A stretch of 64,000 nucleotides of DNA from Hydractinia symbiolongicarpus (taxonomy: Eukaryota > Cnidaria > Hydrozoa > Anthoathecata > Hydractiniidae): positions 3,534,001 through 3,598,000 of the forward strand of contig NC_079879.1 of NCBI RefSeq assembly GCF_029227915.1. Reading direction: 5' to 3'. Of this stretch, positions 28,434 to 42,500 are shown one piece after another (positions within the stretch are counted from its first letter, which is position 1; the number at the start of each line of letters is the position of its first letter). Both the position numbers and the translations under genes were made by a program. The notes under the pieces were generated by a model. The model did not search any database. It worked only from the letters and a program-made list of their open reading frames with translations, and had not been told where the DNA came from.

Positions 28434-29235
28434 ATTTTTTCACGGGCTTTATCGACTAATTGTTTAATAAGAAAGTGAAGTATGTGACATAGCTTAAGAA
28501 CGCGAAGGACGTGGAATAGCCTATCATATTTTTGCATTTGTTTCTTTCAATTGTCTTAGAAAGTAGCGTAAATTTCCTCCCCCTGGTTTCTTAGGTTTTT
28601 TATATCGGAGCAGGAAAAACCCTGGGCTCAAGTTTGGGGCTTCTTTATTTTATTCTCCCAAAAGCCAAAATAAACTTCAAAAGTACCACTTGAATGACTA
28701 TTTTCGTGTGTTATCTCAAAAAATCCTTGCAGGAAGAGCTATATTAGTACTGTTTCTTGTAACAGAGCTGTTTCAGTGAAAACACATGTCTTAAAGAGTC
28801 GATATTACATAACGATACCACACAACTAATCAGACTCGTACAAAATATCAGTGAAATTAGCCTTCTATTTCTGCCATGTGTTCATTGATTTCTTTCCATT
28901 TTCTCTGAGGGTTAGCCGTAGAAAGGTTTCTTCTTTAATTAAGCTTCCACGGTACTGGCACTCTACTTTCAGATAGTATTTGCAATAGACGCCACATTTG
29001 TTAATGTCCGAAGCAAATGTAATCCCACGTTTTTGTGGTTTCTGATATTTCAACAACTTCCGATTATGGAATAAAGTAAAACAATAAATAGTTGTGGTTG
29101 TCTCTATATATTATGCATTTTTGTTGTTCAAGAGAGGCGCGTTTTTTCCGCAGAGAGGTAGAATGAATTCTTTTCCTTTGTTGTTTTACCGTTTGACGCT
29201 TTTTAAATGTCGTCGTTGTTTTATCTCTGCCGCCA

Positions 29236-29345
29236 TCGTTGTTGTTGTCGTTGTTGTTATTATTATTTTTATTATTGTTGTTGTTGTTATTGTTGTTGTT
29301 GTTGTTATTGTTGTTGTTGTTATTGTTGTCGTTGTGGTTGTTGTT
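29236..29345. repeat. GTT/ATT microsatellite
   Basis: Over 100 bases of GTTGTT with interspersed ATT and GTC triplets. It makes long low-complexity frames on both strands (poly-Asn and poly-Val), which are not genes. Confidence 0.95.
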
Positions 29346-29938
29346 TAAAAGAGAAAACAACAATATTCACTCTTGTCACGAAGAACAGAAAACTACGTGC
29401 TTTGTGTTTTAAAAATGGTGTAGTCAATTAAATTTAACTATTTAAAAACTTTAAGTTGAAATTCGGCTTCTTTTTACTTTTTTGATTTATGTTATCAATT
29501 TCTAATTGATCTGTTACATCTATTCACGACGACTTAATGATTTAAATTACAATTAAGCTTTATTCCCTCAGCTACAAGTCAAGAATATCTGTTATGCCAG
29601 CGCTTTCATAATAAAATAGCAATATCTTCTTTAGCGCACCAATAGAATATCAAACACCAACGCGATGGTCATTCTTAGGTAACGTGTTTATTTATAACTC
29701 GTTTTACATTGTATAGAAGTTGTTTTCTTCATGTTCAAAGAGTAAAAGTCATTATTCACACTTTTTATTATGGAAATACCTTTTCTTTACTACTCAGGTA
29801 TCTTTCGTTGATATTGTTAAAAAAAAAACAATTCTGAGTCTAACTAAATCTTAAAAGTATTATTTTAGCTAGAAAAGAAATCTATTACCTTAACCCTATT
29901 TGGTATGGGCTTTTTTGACCCTTGTAAGTATAGAGGGG

Positions 29939-30759
29939 CATAAAGTGCCCGCGGGCTGTAACATTTGTTCAGTTTGGTTTTAAGTGACAAAACTTAGCAC
30001 AAAGAAGCATCAATATGTTGTGACTTAATTAGTGACAAAATATTTAGGTTGACATGTTATCACAGGAAGTAATGACGTCGAAATGAGACAATGGTTTAAG
30101 AAAATGTGTCTTTCTTGGAAATTCTCGTTTTTTATCTTTTTTAAAACTATTTACAGTACTAGTCATTAAAAAAGTAATATAAGAATGTGAGATATTATTA
30201 GGAACATTAACAGGTGGTATAAAAACAGAGGATTTCTTTAAGGAGAAAATGGAAATCGATCAGAATTCAAATCTTCAAGAATTTTTTTTGAACAATCTAT
30301 ATTTGAGAACCTTAATGTTAGTAGTTGTCATGAAATAAAACTTGGCATATCTATTAGCACTTACGTCAGTAGCTACTCAATAAAGACAATTTGGATTGAC
30401 ATGGGACAAAATGACCTATGACGTTATCATATGAGAATAGAAATAGAGAAATAGGAAATTACAAACATTCTGGTCTGTAAATTACCAATATTCCGGTCTG
30501 CAAATTACACAGTATGCATGTCAATATTGTATGATGACTTTTTGTCACTATCATATACATAATCCCATATTCATACAACTGGTTAGTTTAGAAAGCATTT
30601 ATTTTTAGCACTACAATAAAAACGTTGATACGACCACCTGTCAAAAAGGACATTGAGAGGACAATTTTTGGAAATTTTCCGTAATTCCAATAAAAGTTAG
30701 GAAAAGTCACAAAATTTCAGGTAAGTTCATCCAGTATTTAATGCCGCGGGCACTTTATG
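29939..30759. mobile_element. Putative non-autonomous DNA transposon with 16-bp inverted ends
   Basis: CATAAAGTGCCCGCGG at 29939-29954 is the exact reverse complement of CCGCGGGCACTTTATG at 30744-30759. These GC-rich ends stand out from the AT-rich surroundings and enclose 821 bp with no open frame of transposase size. The target duplication is not clear, so the superfamily cannot be named and the true ends may extend outward. Confidence 0.5.
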
Positions 30760-32728
30760 TCTTAATTTTTACTTTTAAGCAGTTATTTCTGACAGGCAAA
30801 ACGGGATGAAGTTTTGGTTTGGGCTGAAAAAAAACCAACCTGCTGAATTTTTGTAGTGTTTGTAATCACACGTGAAAGTCACTTGATTTTAATTAGCAAA
30901 AACAAAGTGATTAATAATTATTAAAGTTGTAGTTGTTATTTGTGTTTGATATTTTGAGCAATTTTGAGCTACATTTTTCTTATAAACTATATTCTCATAA
31001 GACACGGTGAAAGACTAGCAAATCTAGTGTTTCAAGAAATTACGTGGGTATGTTTTGCAAATTTGATTTTCAGTTTTCTGTATGTCTTCATTTTCTTATT
31101 GCCAAGCAAACTCAGTATTTAGACATAGGAATAGAATTTTTTCAGTCGCTTTAAAAGTTGAAATGATTAAACTTAAAGAGCGGACATCATTTCCAACACG
31201 TTTTTAATAAGCAATCATAATTCTAAAAACGCTGCCATCTTTAGTATCATGGAAATTGAGCATATTGAGCGTCGACGTTAAAACATTAAAATTTGCTTCG
31301 AAGCATGCCTTTATGGAAACCAGCCTTTATAGAAATTGTATTCTATTTCTCATCTCCTTTATCAATCAATTAATTTGTCTCCGACAGATATTCCAAGTAT
31401 ATCTCTTATTACTTGGCACACTTATAGTATGTCATAAAAGGGAAAAAAAGGCAGCTTTGAATTTATGTCGCCACTTTTCCAGTGATGCCATCGGAAATTT
31501 GTTTAAAATACCACTATCTGCTAAAATTCAATTACTTTAGCTCTAGAATAGATTTTAAAATTTTTTAGTTAAGTATCCTGGCTAGTTCCTGAAAAGTATA
31601 CTTGCATTTCTTTCACTTTTAATATGACATTGTTGTCATCTGTCGCATCGCTATTGTATCTACAATCGTCCGAACCTTTAAATTTGAGAGAATGGGATAG
31701 TAAATAATCATACAGTAATATGAAACCTTTGTTAATATCCATTTCTTTTCTATTTTTATCTTTCCGTATGTGATAAAGAGTTCCCATCATCTAATATCTC
31801 GTCACATTTTCCCGAGTTTGTGGTTATCCATTGGTTCAAGCAAACGGTAGAATTCATGTACTGCTAAATGATCACAAGTTGATGTAAGAATCTTCACGAG
31901 AGAGTTATAACACCCTGTCTTATAAAGTACGCCCGAACACGCCCATCCACGCCCATTCACGCCCACATCACACATTTAAACAAACACAATGTCACACATA
32001 GATGTTTAAAACTAATATAACCATGTTAGCGTTTTTTTAACTGGTCCAAATGACGAAAAAAGTGCCAGTACTTAAACATTATCACAAAGCAACTGTAATT
32101 TGCTTGGACGGTCTAATATGTTCACTTTGCAGATGTGATGCTTTTATGACGTCCTTTTTTTTCTCCATTATACTGTGCTAAGCCGCAATTAAAATGTTTT
32201 GGCTTAAAGTCAATACTACAAGTTATAAATAGTCGGTCGGTGAGTTAAACATTCTGTCAATATTCGTTCATTGTATCTTTGTTTTAATATTTTGTCAAGG
32301 ATTCCATATTATTCTACCATGCTTGTTCGAGGCTCGTTAAAGCTCTATGTCAGACAAATTTTTTAGTCGTGACATAAATATGGAGAAAAAGCCTGGAGTA
32401 AGTAACGGAAACATAACTGTTAAATAATCCGAAAAGTTGTGAATCAGGTTAGTATCTACTTTGACAAATAATGGTTCTGAATATTATCTGTATTTTTTAT
32501 ATCAATTCTATTCTCTCATCATATTTTATATCATACAGTAAGATTTTTAAAAAAACCCTGTAACATTATACCAATACAAAGAAATCTTAAATATTCAATG
32601 ACATAACTTAGTTACTTTAAAAAAAACGGGATGAGTTACCCGATCACATAAAAAAAACCTGATGGCTAGTCTTGCCGTAAAATTTTCTTTTCCAAAATGG
32701 GAAAGGTTATTGGCCGAATGTTGGCAAG

Positions 32729-33137
32729 TTAATAAATACCGGGCACTGCAAAACCGTGAGTAGTAAGATAGGATTGAGACTTTAGGTGATTGTCCATGTT
32801 GAGCTGTCGTTGTGTTTGTACAGCTTCCGTAGCACATAAGGGAGCTATAAATGCAAAGGACTCTTTCATAGGATCCTCACTTCTATCAGTGCCAATACGT
32901 CGTGAATACCACAGCAACTTGCATCTTTTCTGACAACGACATAGCCAGACAAACATCTTCTAAAACAGAGGTCTTGGAACAAGTTTAGTGCTAACAGAAA
33001 CTAAAAAAGTAATTCATACGCTCAACTCTTGAACGGGATAAATAACATTCAAATCGGAGTGAATAATGAGAGAAGCATTAAGAAGAACATACCTGATCCT
33101 TCTCTACCTCATTTACCAGGATACTTTCATCGACAAG
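32729..33137 (-). CDS. Possible 3' end of an unknown minus-strand gene (two exons)
   Basis: On the minus strand an exon 33137-33093 (TTTTAG acceptor, LVDESILVNEVEKDQ, GTATGT donor) can join in phase 0 to 32959-32729 (GTTTTAG acceptor, KMFVWLCRCQKRCKLLWYSRR..., stop TAA). The junction would read EKDQKMFVWLCRCQ. The second exon starts with a short hydrophobic and Cys/Arg-rich stretch, like a membrane-proximal tail, and ends HGFAVPGIY. Upstream exons were not found and the family is unknown. The same segment also has short open frames on the plus strand, so this is a weak call. Confidence 0.25.
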
Positions 33138-34903
33138 CTAAAATACATCTACCCAGAAGACCTCTTGATATCTCTCTTAATTGAGTAGTAGTGTTTTTGT
33201 GTGGCTTGCATTTAAGCCGATCAGCAAAAGATGATAGAAATTCATTTCACAAAAGAACCCAAGGATGTAACGGATGCTGGACTCGATAATGCATTTAGTA
33301 CGTAATAAAAACTAAAACTAAGACAAAAGATTGTATAAAATTAGTGAAATATTGGATTAAATATGACATCCATTTCTACTTAGCATACCTTCCCAATCGC
33401 ATTGTCACATACAGATTGTCATGACTTTATCATTTTATCAGCTGTCTTTTAGATTAACCTATTAAGGAAAGTGTGATTTGAGGAATAAATTACCCGGTTC
33501 TCACAAGTGATTTCTCGAAAGATAGAAACTTCGTTACCAATATAAACAATTAAGGGACTATCATTTCATTTTTTTTAAACATATATAACTTGATCGCAAT
33601 AAAAAAATAAAAACACTATACTTGAAGCGTTCGTGAGCGTTTTATATCAAAGATCCTTGGTCATATCATCGCAATTTTGTTCCCACCAGAAATGTGGCGT
33701 CAAAGTTCGTCACAAAATAACCTACAGACGAGTTACGTACCCACGTGTCGTAAAGTCTTCTTAGGAAAATTCATCTTGTTTCATATATCACAAGTCTTAT
33801 TTTTAAATAGTGTGAAATTCAGACTCTAAGGTTAACGAGAAATCCGTAGACTTACACTTTCGTTTTGTTTTCCATTTGTATTACAACTTATTTTCGTTTT
33901 AACACTAAAAAAAATTCTACTTGCCATTGGAAACATCCCTAAAAAACGTAAAAAGGGCTTAACGTACATAATCGGTAGCCCGTGAATAAATCCACCAGTT
34001 TGCCTGTTTTTTTATTATATTTACATCTGCTAAAGTAACTTTAACTCGGTATTAATAATTCCTAGTTTTCTTTATTACTGGTTGCGTGGTAAAAATAGTA
34101 GCAAGCAGCCAATCAGAAAGTTCGTTCAGTATTTCGATGCGGGTTAAACCCGTGATAACCAGCTGCCTGTCGCACCCTCGTTTTCTACGTTGCATATGGT
34201 TTGACGGATAGAAGCGTTGCGTTCCCTTGATGAGCAAGTCAATCAGAAACATGAATTTAAGACCTGTATTTTCCAGACTATTTCTCCAGCCAACAGATGG
34301 TGAAAAATAATGCTAGCGAAATATAAAACTACCCTTGCTATGACAAAATCATATATATTTCTTTTGCTTGAAAAGTTGATTTAAACTACAGTAAATGATA
34401 AAGTTGCAGATAGAAACCGGCATATCGGATTTTTGATGAAAAACGAAGATACAATTGTGTACCATAGCTGCTGAAAAAATAAGTAAAATATCATAAAATC
34501 ATAAAATAATTTGAATATCATAAAGTTGAATGTTAATACAGCTTGGCAGGTATTCTTTGAAGCAACGAACAATGTTTAACTACACTGGGAAGGTAAGTCT
34601 GAGTTAAGAGGATGTAATATATAGGCTAATTGATTTCCATGGATAGTCTCCATAATTTCGTTACTTGGAAGAAAGAGAAACTAATACAGAGTAATCATAC
34701 AAAGTTTTTGTCACAAGTGGAGTTTTTAGGACCACAATGTTTAATAAGGAAAAAAGTTTATCATTATTATTTCATCAAAATAGTTAACGATTTTTATCTG
34801 CAGTTATTTCTAGTTATCATTAAAATCCTAACCAACTTCCTTTCCCAAGCATCTTTGTGTCTTCCCGTTTCTTATTTACCATATACTTAGCACGTTAGTA
34901 CTG

Positions 34904-35031
34904 AAGGACAGATTCACCCCTCTTCCTCTCCTCACCGTGCATGCAGCTGTACGCTTTGACAGTTACCAAGGACAGATTCACCCCTCTTCCTCTCCTCACC
35001 TTGCATGCATCTGTACGCTTTGACAGTTACC
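34904..35031. repeat. 64-bp tandem duplication
   Basis: Two adjacent copies of a 64-bp unit begin at 34904 and 34968 (AAGGACAGATTCACCCCTCT...) and differ at only two or three positions, so the duplication is recent. No gene is affected. Confidence 0.85.
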
Positions 35032-36570
35032 CTCTTCTTGTGACTTCGACATTTATTCATCCCCCATCTTTACCACGCACTATCATTTCTCTCATCAACT
35101 TAATTTTCCAGTCATATGGGATTTATTCCGAGACCGGCGACTTGTTTAAGAGGAATTGTTCAAACAAGATTTATACAGCTTTTATAATTACTTCTTCTTT
35201 CACATAGTATTAGGCAATTGTGAGCTCATGTTGCCAAAAGCAAACAGAGGTGAAATGCTTAACGCTCTCCTCCGCCCACCCTGCGTGTGTTAATTATTTT
35301 ATTTTCGAGCTTCCTTTTTTATCCAAATTGTTTTTATCAAACTCCTCACCAACTTCTTCACCGAACTTTTTCATGTTAGCAATTCAATTACTTGTCTTGT
35401 CTCGTTTTTGGTATTGTTATTATTCCCTTGAATGATCTTACCCTTCAGCACTCATGAGCCAATCATATATCAACACACGCATACAGTCTTTCGTTTCGTT
35501 CCGAAAAGTGGATGTTAAGCTGTAGTTACAATGAAGCCTAAAAATAAATATGTTAGTTAATTTTAGAGCCTGGATGTCAGGGAAACACTTGCAAGTATCA
35601 AGTACCCTACATGAGAAAGGCAGCGTTTATGGTAGCAGTTTCTACTATCCAGTCACGTCTCCTGTGCGGTTAACCTCGTCTTTAAATACTTAGAAATCGG
35701 CAACTTCTTCTTCAGGGTTTTATTTGACTTTATTGGTAAAGTAGCAGGGCAAAGGAAAAATGGCATGAGGCTGAGGTCTAGATATCAATTATTAATTTTT
35801 TCAACAAGGCTAAAAAATAACTGAACACAATTGTGAATGAAAAGACAGTGCTGATTTCTTTTACCGCTAAAATAAGAACTTTGACTAGACGTTGTTCTTA
35901 GTGATACGTTATGATATTTTCCTCGCCTGCATCTTAAAATGTAAATAGAAGTCAAGATTTAAAATGTATAGTGTATAATAAGCATTATCACATGTGTATA
36001 AGTAGCTGCGTAAAAAAAATGTATGCATACCAAGGCGCAAGTGTCAACAACAAAAAGCTACATACTAAGATGCTTATATATGAATACACGTTGTTTTTTA
36101 AATATAAGAACATCCCAAAACAAGAGATAAAAACAAGAACAAAAAAAAATACCACAAGGTTATTTCTACTTGTAATATATTACAAAAAAAAAAAGAATGA
36201 TCCCCCTGTTTCACAAATCTGTCTTTTCCTTTTAAGACTGATCACAAATCAAGATATGTTTAACACACATGCCAGACATTTCACCATCATGGCTATCAGC
36301 TCTTAAAACAAATAAATGCATAAATTACGGCTTAGTGACATCATATTTAAGTGGTTCGTTTCCATGGCAACTAACTTTATGGTCGTTGTTTCATATTAGG
36401 AGGTCAGATAACTAATTCGTGAGAAAACGTAGAAAATTATTAGAAAAATTATAGCCAAATATGTTGGTCGTTTTTTTGTAGTTACTAAATGTGTGTGCGT
36501 ATTAAGAATTTATACATTATGTGATTTGGCATCGTGAGAGAAAAAACAACATACTATCCAATCAAAAAGA

Positions 36571-36592
36571 ATGATAGAAAAACTTTTCAAGG
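36571..36592 (+). CDS. Alternative first exon A1 of the RhoGEF locus
   Basis: ATG followed by six codons (MIEKLFK) and a consensus GTAAGT donor in phase 1, which fits the phase of the acceptor at 37358, making an Asp codon at the junction. Only seven residues are encoded, so coding evidence alone is slight and the support comes from donor quality and phase. It would give the full RBD-DH-PH form. Confidence 0.4.
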
Positions 36593-39500
36593 GTAAGTGC
36601 TCCTTGAAGTGTGATTGTGGTGTAGCATCAACATATCAACACATATGTAGCCGGAGAAATAACAACTTCGTGAGAGCAGAAAAATCAAGCAAAAATGATT
36701 ACTAAAAGGAAAGAATTTTTAGCTAGCGAAAAAAGAAAATCAGGTATGTTTCTAGCGCTCCGGAAGTTGCGCGTCAAAACTCATGAAACTTTACGTTCGG
36801 TAATTTTAAACATTATAAACTAATTTGAGAAATTACTTTTTGAAACCTTTATAATGTGCCAGTGGTTTATATGAAAAATGGCGGACGACTGAAGGTGATA
36901 TATTTCTGCCTTATTGCTTTTAAAGTATTTTAAGAAACTTTATGAATGCTATTCTTCTGATAGTTACGTGATTATATTTACAGCATGGGGTAACAACAAA
37001 GAGCTTCAAGAAAGTTTACGTTTAAAAACATAGCACAGAGGATCGTGTCTCCGTGCACTGAAAATAAAAGTTTATATTTGTTTAAGCCGTTTTATGTGTT
37101 TGCTATCTCGCATGACATTCGTCGTGTTACCTCGTGTAATATGGATTACAATCAGTTAATTAATTAAACAAGTCGTAATTCATTTTTAAACGTAAAAGTT
37201 TATGAGATAAAGCGTAGAGAGGACAGCACATCAACGAGTTATATTGTCAACTTTGTGTCGTCCTCCTATGCTTGTTTATTTTGAGGTAAAGAAGATAACA
37301 TCTTTTTCCGGTCGATCATTCCGATATAATTTTTTTTCGTAATATTTTGTTTTGCAGATGAAATCAAGCACAGAGATATTGACAGCATAAGAAAGAAATT
37401 TGAAAGAGAAGAAGATAGCATGGCGTCACCGCGAGGTAGAAGGAGAAAGCTCTCCATCCCACAGCTTATAAATCAAGCAAAAACGAGAAAACAAAGTATT
37501 TATGGCAATAAACTAGAGGTCATTGACCACCACAACACTAAATCACACATTGCTTTTTTACGAAGAGTTAGCATAAACCCGACAGAAACAATGTATCCCA
37601 TAGCTGTTATTTTACCGAATGGTGTAAAGCAAGTTGTAAGTGTTTCCTTTATAAATTTTTATTCATATCGCATTTACAATCCATTTATGGTTGCATGTCT
37701 TCTTCTTACAAAACGATATTTATGTCAAGATAAACGCTTCCAAACCATGTTGGTTGTTATGTGGTAATAAATTTCCCCTCCTTCACGATGCTTCATGTCA
37801 AGATAATTCGAGAAATTCTGACAATTCATTGTGAGTTATCCTGACACAAATTTAATTTGCGATTACGCGCCAAACCGGAACGCGATTTTTAAAGTAAAAA
37901 CTAACTCGAGGTTCATATTAAGAGGGGAGGAAGTACGTAGTATTTAAAGCCACGAGTTAAGAATTTTGCCTTAACAAACACTACCCCAAGGTATAAAGAA
38001 AGAAAGAAAAGAATAACAACTTCGAAATATCAAGAAGCACACAGGTTTTATATAACCTAGGGTATTGCAAACAACATTGGTCGAAACTCCTAATTTTTTC
38101 CCCTTAAATGCGTTTTTTAGGAAATCAGGTATATGTATGGATATGTTACTTTTTCAATTTTTATCAAAAATAAAAGCAAAAAGAAGTCTAATTGAATAAA
38201 ATGAACATTTTTTTACTATTTAAGAAGGTGAAAATTCGCTTGAATCTTCTGCGTTATTAAAACTTCTTTTATTTCTCACTTTTATTATTGTATTGACGGT
38301 CTTCTGTTAACCTAAACAAATGTTAGTAAACTGTTTTAAATGATACCGTTACTTCTTGTTTTAATATAATTATCTGCTGTCTTTTTACATTGCTGCTATC
38401 AAATTACAAACAAATATCTTCCCTCCTGCTATTAGTCGCATGTTGAATACCTAGAACATAACAGGGGATTCCAAAACTGCTTTCTAATATTTCCCTACAA
38501 ATTTTTCTGTGGAATAAATATTTGGCTTAGTTAAGCATTAAATGATGATTGAAATTTTCACAAGCTGCTTTTAGATAGAGTAGAGTTAACAAAAATGGCG
38601 ACAAACCAACTACAGCTAAATATGGTTATTAAAAAAGCCCATAGTTAGATTAGAATTTAGAACGCCATTTAAACTTTATTTACTGTGTTTAAATGGTGGA
38701 AATAGTGGCTTCCTCAGGCCCTATATTTCCCAGGCCCCAGGCTTCGTCGATTAAATAACGTCTTTTCTGGCTGTCTCTTTACGTTTGAATTGTGTTTGGA
38801 GAAAGAAAAATCATGGCACAAGAATATAAGCCAACCGTGATTCACACAAATCTTACTTTTGCGTCATATACAGTTGGTAAGGAAGTTTCATGGTTGATAT
38901 TTGAAGCAGGATATGAAAGGAGGATACGCGTAAAAAAGCTGTTTTCTTTATAAAAAGAACAAATCAGTTTACAAGGAAAAATTCTTGCTTTTTCTTGTAA
39001 AATAGAAAAACAACATTCATCAGAACTGGTCTATTCTTTTGTGCAAAGTACTTGAAAATTATTGATGGCAGCCAATATAATAGATTTTTGAGCAAGTTGA
39101 ACTTCAAACTGAAAAATAACGTTAATAGCGTGTAAAAGAGAACATCCTAACCCCCTGTTTTTATATTTTGATCTTCACAGTGAAGCTATATAAAAAGGAA
39201 GACCTGGGGCTATTTGATAAACAAAAATGTTACTACGGTAAAATCTATTTTGCTAATCTTCTTTTAGACGTGTGACGAGTTAATAGACTTTAGAAAACAA
39301 ATCTACGACAATTTTACCCCATGGTTTTTGTAATTTCTCAACTGTGTCAACAAATCTATCTAAGCAAAGTTTTGAATGCAAAGATTATCGTTAAAAAAAA
39401 GCAAAGTAAATATTTTTCTAATAAGTTAATATATATTTCATCAATATTGTTTCTTCTTTCAAGATTGCTGTGCCTAGCAATGCGAAGTTAAAAGACGTTT

Positions 39501-42500
39501 TAGAAGAAGTCCGCGAAGACCTTCCACTTGGTATTGCAGCATACGCTTTTCATGACGCCAAAGCTAACAAACCAATTAGCATTACAAGCCCATCTGTCAG
39601 CTTTGTTGGGGGCGAATTGAAAATAGTCAAACAACAAACTAAAAGCAATAACTACGAAGAACAAGGTACAAAATTTATACAATGGGTTGATATTTTTCTG
39701 TATATAGACAATGTATTTGATATAACTAAAATAATGATACTCTATCTTATACGAATCAGGGCTATGTTATGTTCTAAATGAAGATATTTTAACAGGGAGA
39801 AATCATGGGCGTTTAATTCAAGAAGTTGTTCATTTGCAATTAAAATGTCATAAACTTAACACCTAAGTTCGACGCGTGGGTGAAGTAGCGAAAAACATAT
39901 GCAAATGAAATCTAGTAATTTTCACAGCGCTTATTTCTTCACTAAAAGAAAGCGCAAGATGCTTTATAAACAAGCAAGTGAATTGTGTTATGTGAAAAGC
40001 ATGTCACAGTCTAAGTACACAAGTTTGATATATTTAAAATCAATAAAATAATTCTTGGTGACGCTGAAATATCAAATTTGTGAGAAAGAGACGCACTTTT
40101 CCTGCATTTTAAGTGCTTACATTAGAGTACTAAAGAATTATCCCCTACCAATGTTAACTGTTGGTCCTTTTTGATTTTTTAACTCAAAGAACTATTACAA
40201 AGTTGTTGTCGCAAAAACAGCAAAATAATTCATTTTGTTCAACCTCAAAGTAAATTAACTCAACCATTACATCATTCTAAGGATTAAAGACGTCTTGTGC
40301 CGGCTGGGAAGGATGTTTAAAATTGCGAAAACAACAATTAAATTTCGTGACTTTTTCTTTCCACTTTTTCTTTCCACGATATCAACTTGTATATCTAAAA
40401 TATCAATTATGTAAATGATGCACGGAGTAACTTCAAAAAAATAAATAAAAAAACGACAAAAACGCGTGCATTTGCAAGTAAAGAGTAAAGTAAGGAGAAA
40501 AATTTATTATTGAAAAGTTCATTATAATGTATACATTGAAAGAGACACGAAATCAGCTATTAAGTTTTCGATTTGGTGACTTACACGAATTTCATTTGAG
40601 ACGGTGATAAAACGTATCACCACGCAGTGTCAGTTTATTACACACAGATGGAGAACTGAGTACATCGATGAAGAACAGGATATACGGGGAAAATTGGGAT
40701 ACAATATGACCAAATATGACTAGTAATTTACTGACTGTCCACAATAAAATGTCCACAACAAAGATGGCGGAGATCTTAGTACTTTGAAATATTTTTTTCA
40801 TCATTAATTCCGTGGTAAAAGATTAGAAAAAATGGGTAAATGAGTCAAATAGGTTATATAATGAAGACCACATATAACATCACAGTGTCCTTGCAAGTCC
40901 TTTGAAATCGATATCCTAAACGATGTGTTATATGTTTTCAGATAGTCTAAGGGAGATTTCTGCTTTTATGACAATATTCAATAAATACAATATTCTCCTG
41001 TTAAATAAACAGTTTATTTTTGTTCATAGATAAAGACAGGCGCTTGCAAATAGTAAAGGATTTGTGTACATCTGAAAAATTATTTCTTAATCGATTAAAA
41101 CATGCAAGCACGACGTATGAAGTACCTTTAAAGTAAATATACTTACTTTGTTCTGTATGATGATGTCCCATATGTATTTGTGCTCGGTAAAATAACGTTT
41201 TTTAGTGTTGTTGTTAATGTAGCTTGTTTTTGTCTCGCTTACTTCTGCATGCTTCTGTCTTTTGTTTTCTGTCTACTTTTGTCTTTAGCCAAATTCAAAA
41301 CTTTAAAATCCGGCAAAAGAATTGTGTGTGTATATTTCTGTTTTTCCACCCGAGTGTACAGTAACAAAAATAGCATTCGAAGCATACGAAGCAAAAACCC
41401 GGAACTGTTCTGGGTGTTCTATTAACAGAGAGACTACTGATACTGCAGATTTTCACCCATTATTTGAAAATATTTCAAATTTTTTACCTACTAGTAATAA
41501 TAAATGCAACTTCGTATCCAGATTCTGCTACGTTTTTTAACAAGACGAAACCTAATAAAGCGTCTAGCTAAATTTGTCTTCATATTTTATGTATACAGAA
41601 GGAACAAACATAATTTTAATTTATGTTCTAATGAACTGATAGTAAAAGTTAAAAGATAAAACTAACGTTTTCAATAACCTTTTGCAGATCTTGGGGAATC
41701 GACGAAGCAGAGTCTTGTTTATTGTTTGACGGTATCAACAGAGTAAAGACAGCCTCTCATAACATCATAAATAAGGTAAGTCTCCGCCATCTGTTGAAGA
41801 GGTTAACACGAGGTTTTAAAATTTCTTCTAATCAAGCAAAATTATTTATAATACGTGAAGGTTCGTGTTAAATTCAAGTCAAACTCTGGGGGTTTCTTAC
41901 GGAGTTAATTTTAGCATAGAAAATAGAGGCATATGCTCGTGTATTTGTCCCTGCATACGATTACGACATTTGTATACGATGAATTTGTATACCATACTAA
42001 AGAATCGCATATCGTGAGTTACAAAAATCCGAAAATTCGTTGATCTTCCCCGAGTGTTAAAACACAAACTTTATTTCACCGCAGACAGTAAATCGTTGTA
42101 ACGGTCATGACGTAACAAAGAAAACGCTCGGTTTCTCAAATACTGGATAATTCGTACTTTATTGAACTTTATCGAGCTTTATCACCTGTCAGCTTAAACT
42201 TTGGAAAATTAGTTATATTTATCTCCCCTGGGTTATCTCCAACCCCTTATCTTATCCCTAAAGCTACCGATAATTGATTTTGTTAAAGATCGCCTATTTT
42301 ATCACCTACAATAACTGCTAAATTAGTTGTATTGTTGTAATTGTTCGTGAACACTAGTAAAACGCTGCAACAAAAAAAAAAAACACATTTTAAAAGAAAG
42401 TTTAGAGAAAAAAAAATCCACAACTTAAAACAAAGCAATATGAGGGTAAATTTTTTAGTTGTGTTCTAAGTTGTAAGATAAAATAAAAAGAAATCAGGCT

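Larger units (their letters stand above)
28476..36570. other. Gene-poor region between POLR2F and the RhoGEF locus
   Basis: Eight kilobases between two divergently transcribed genes. It contains a GTT microsatellite, an element with 16-bp terminal inverted repeats, a 64-bp tandem duplication and one weak candidate gene, each listed separately. The rest shows only short frames without splice or family support. Confidence 0.45.

Noticed and set aside
29064-29431. Poly-Asn and poly-Val/Cys frames
   Set aside because: They come from the GTT microsatellite.
31569-31790. Minus-strand frame of 73 codons with a possible acceptor just before its ATG
   Set aside because: Composition is plausible, but no donor partner, family or upstream exon was found.
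34052-34252. Minus-strand frame of 66 codons (MFLIDLLIKGTQ...)
   Set aside because: No splice context or recognisable family; it looks like chance or repeat-derived sequence.
41180-41361. Hydrophobic frame before the first DH exon
   Set aside because: It overlaps the intron upstream of the acceptor at 41361 and is in a different frame; no signal peptide context or family match.
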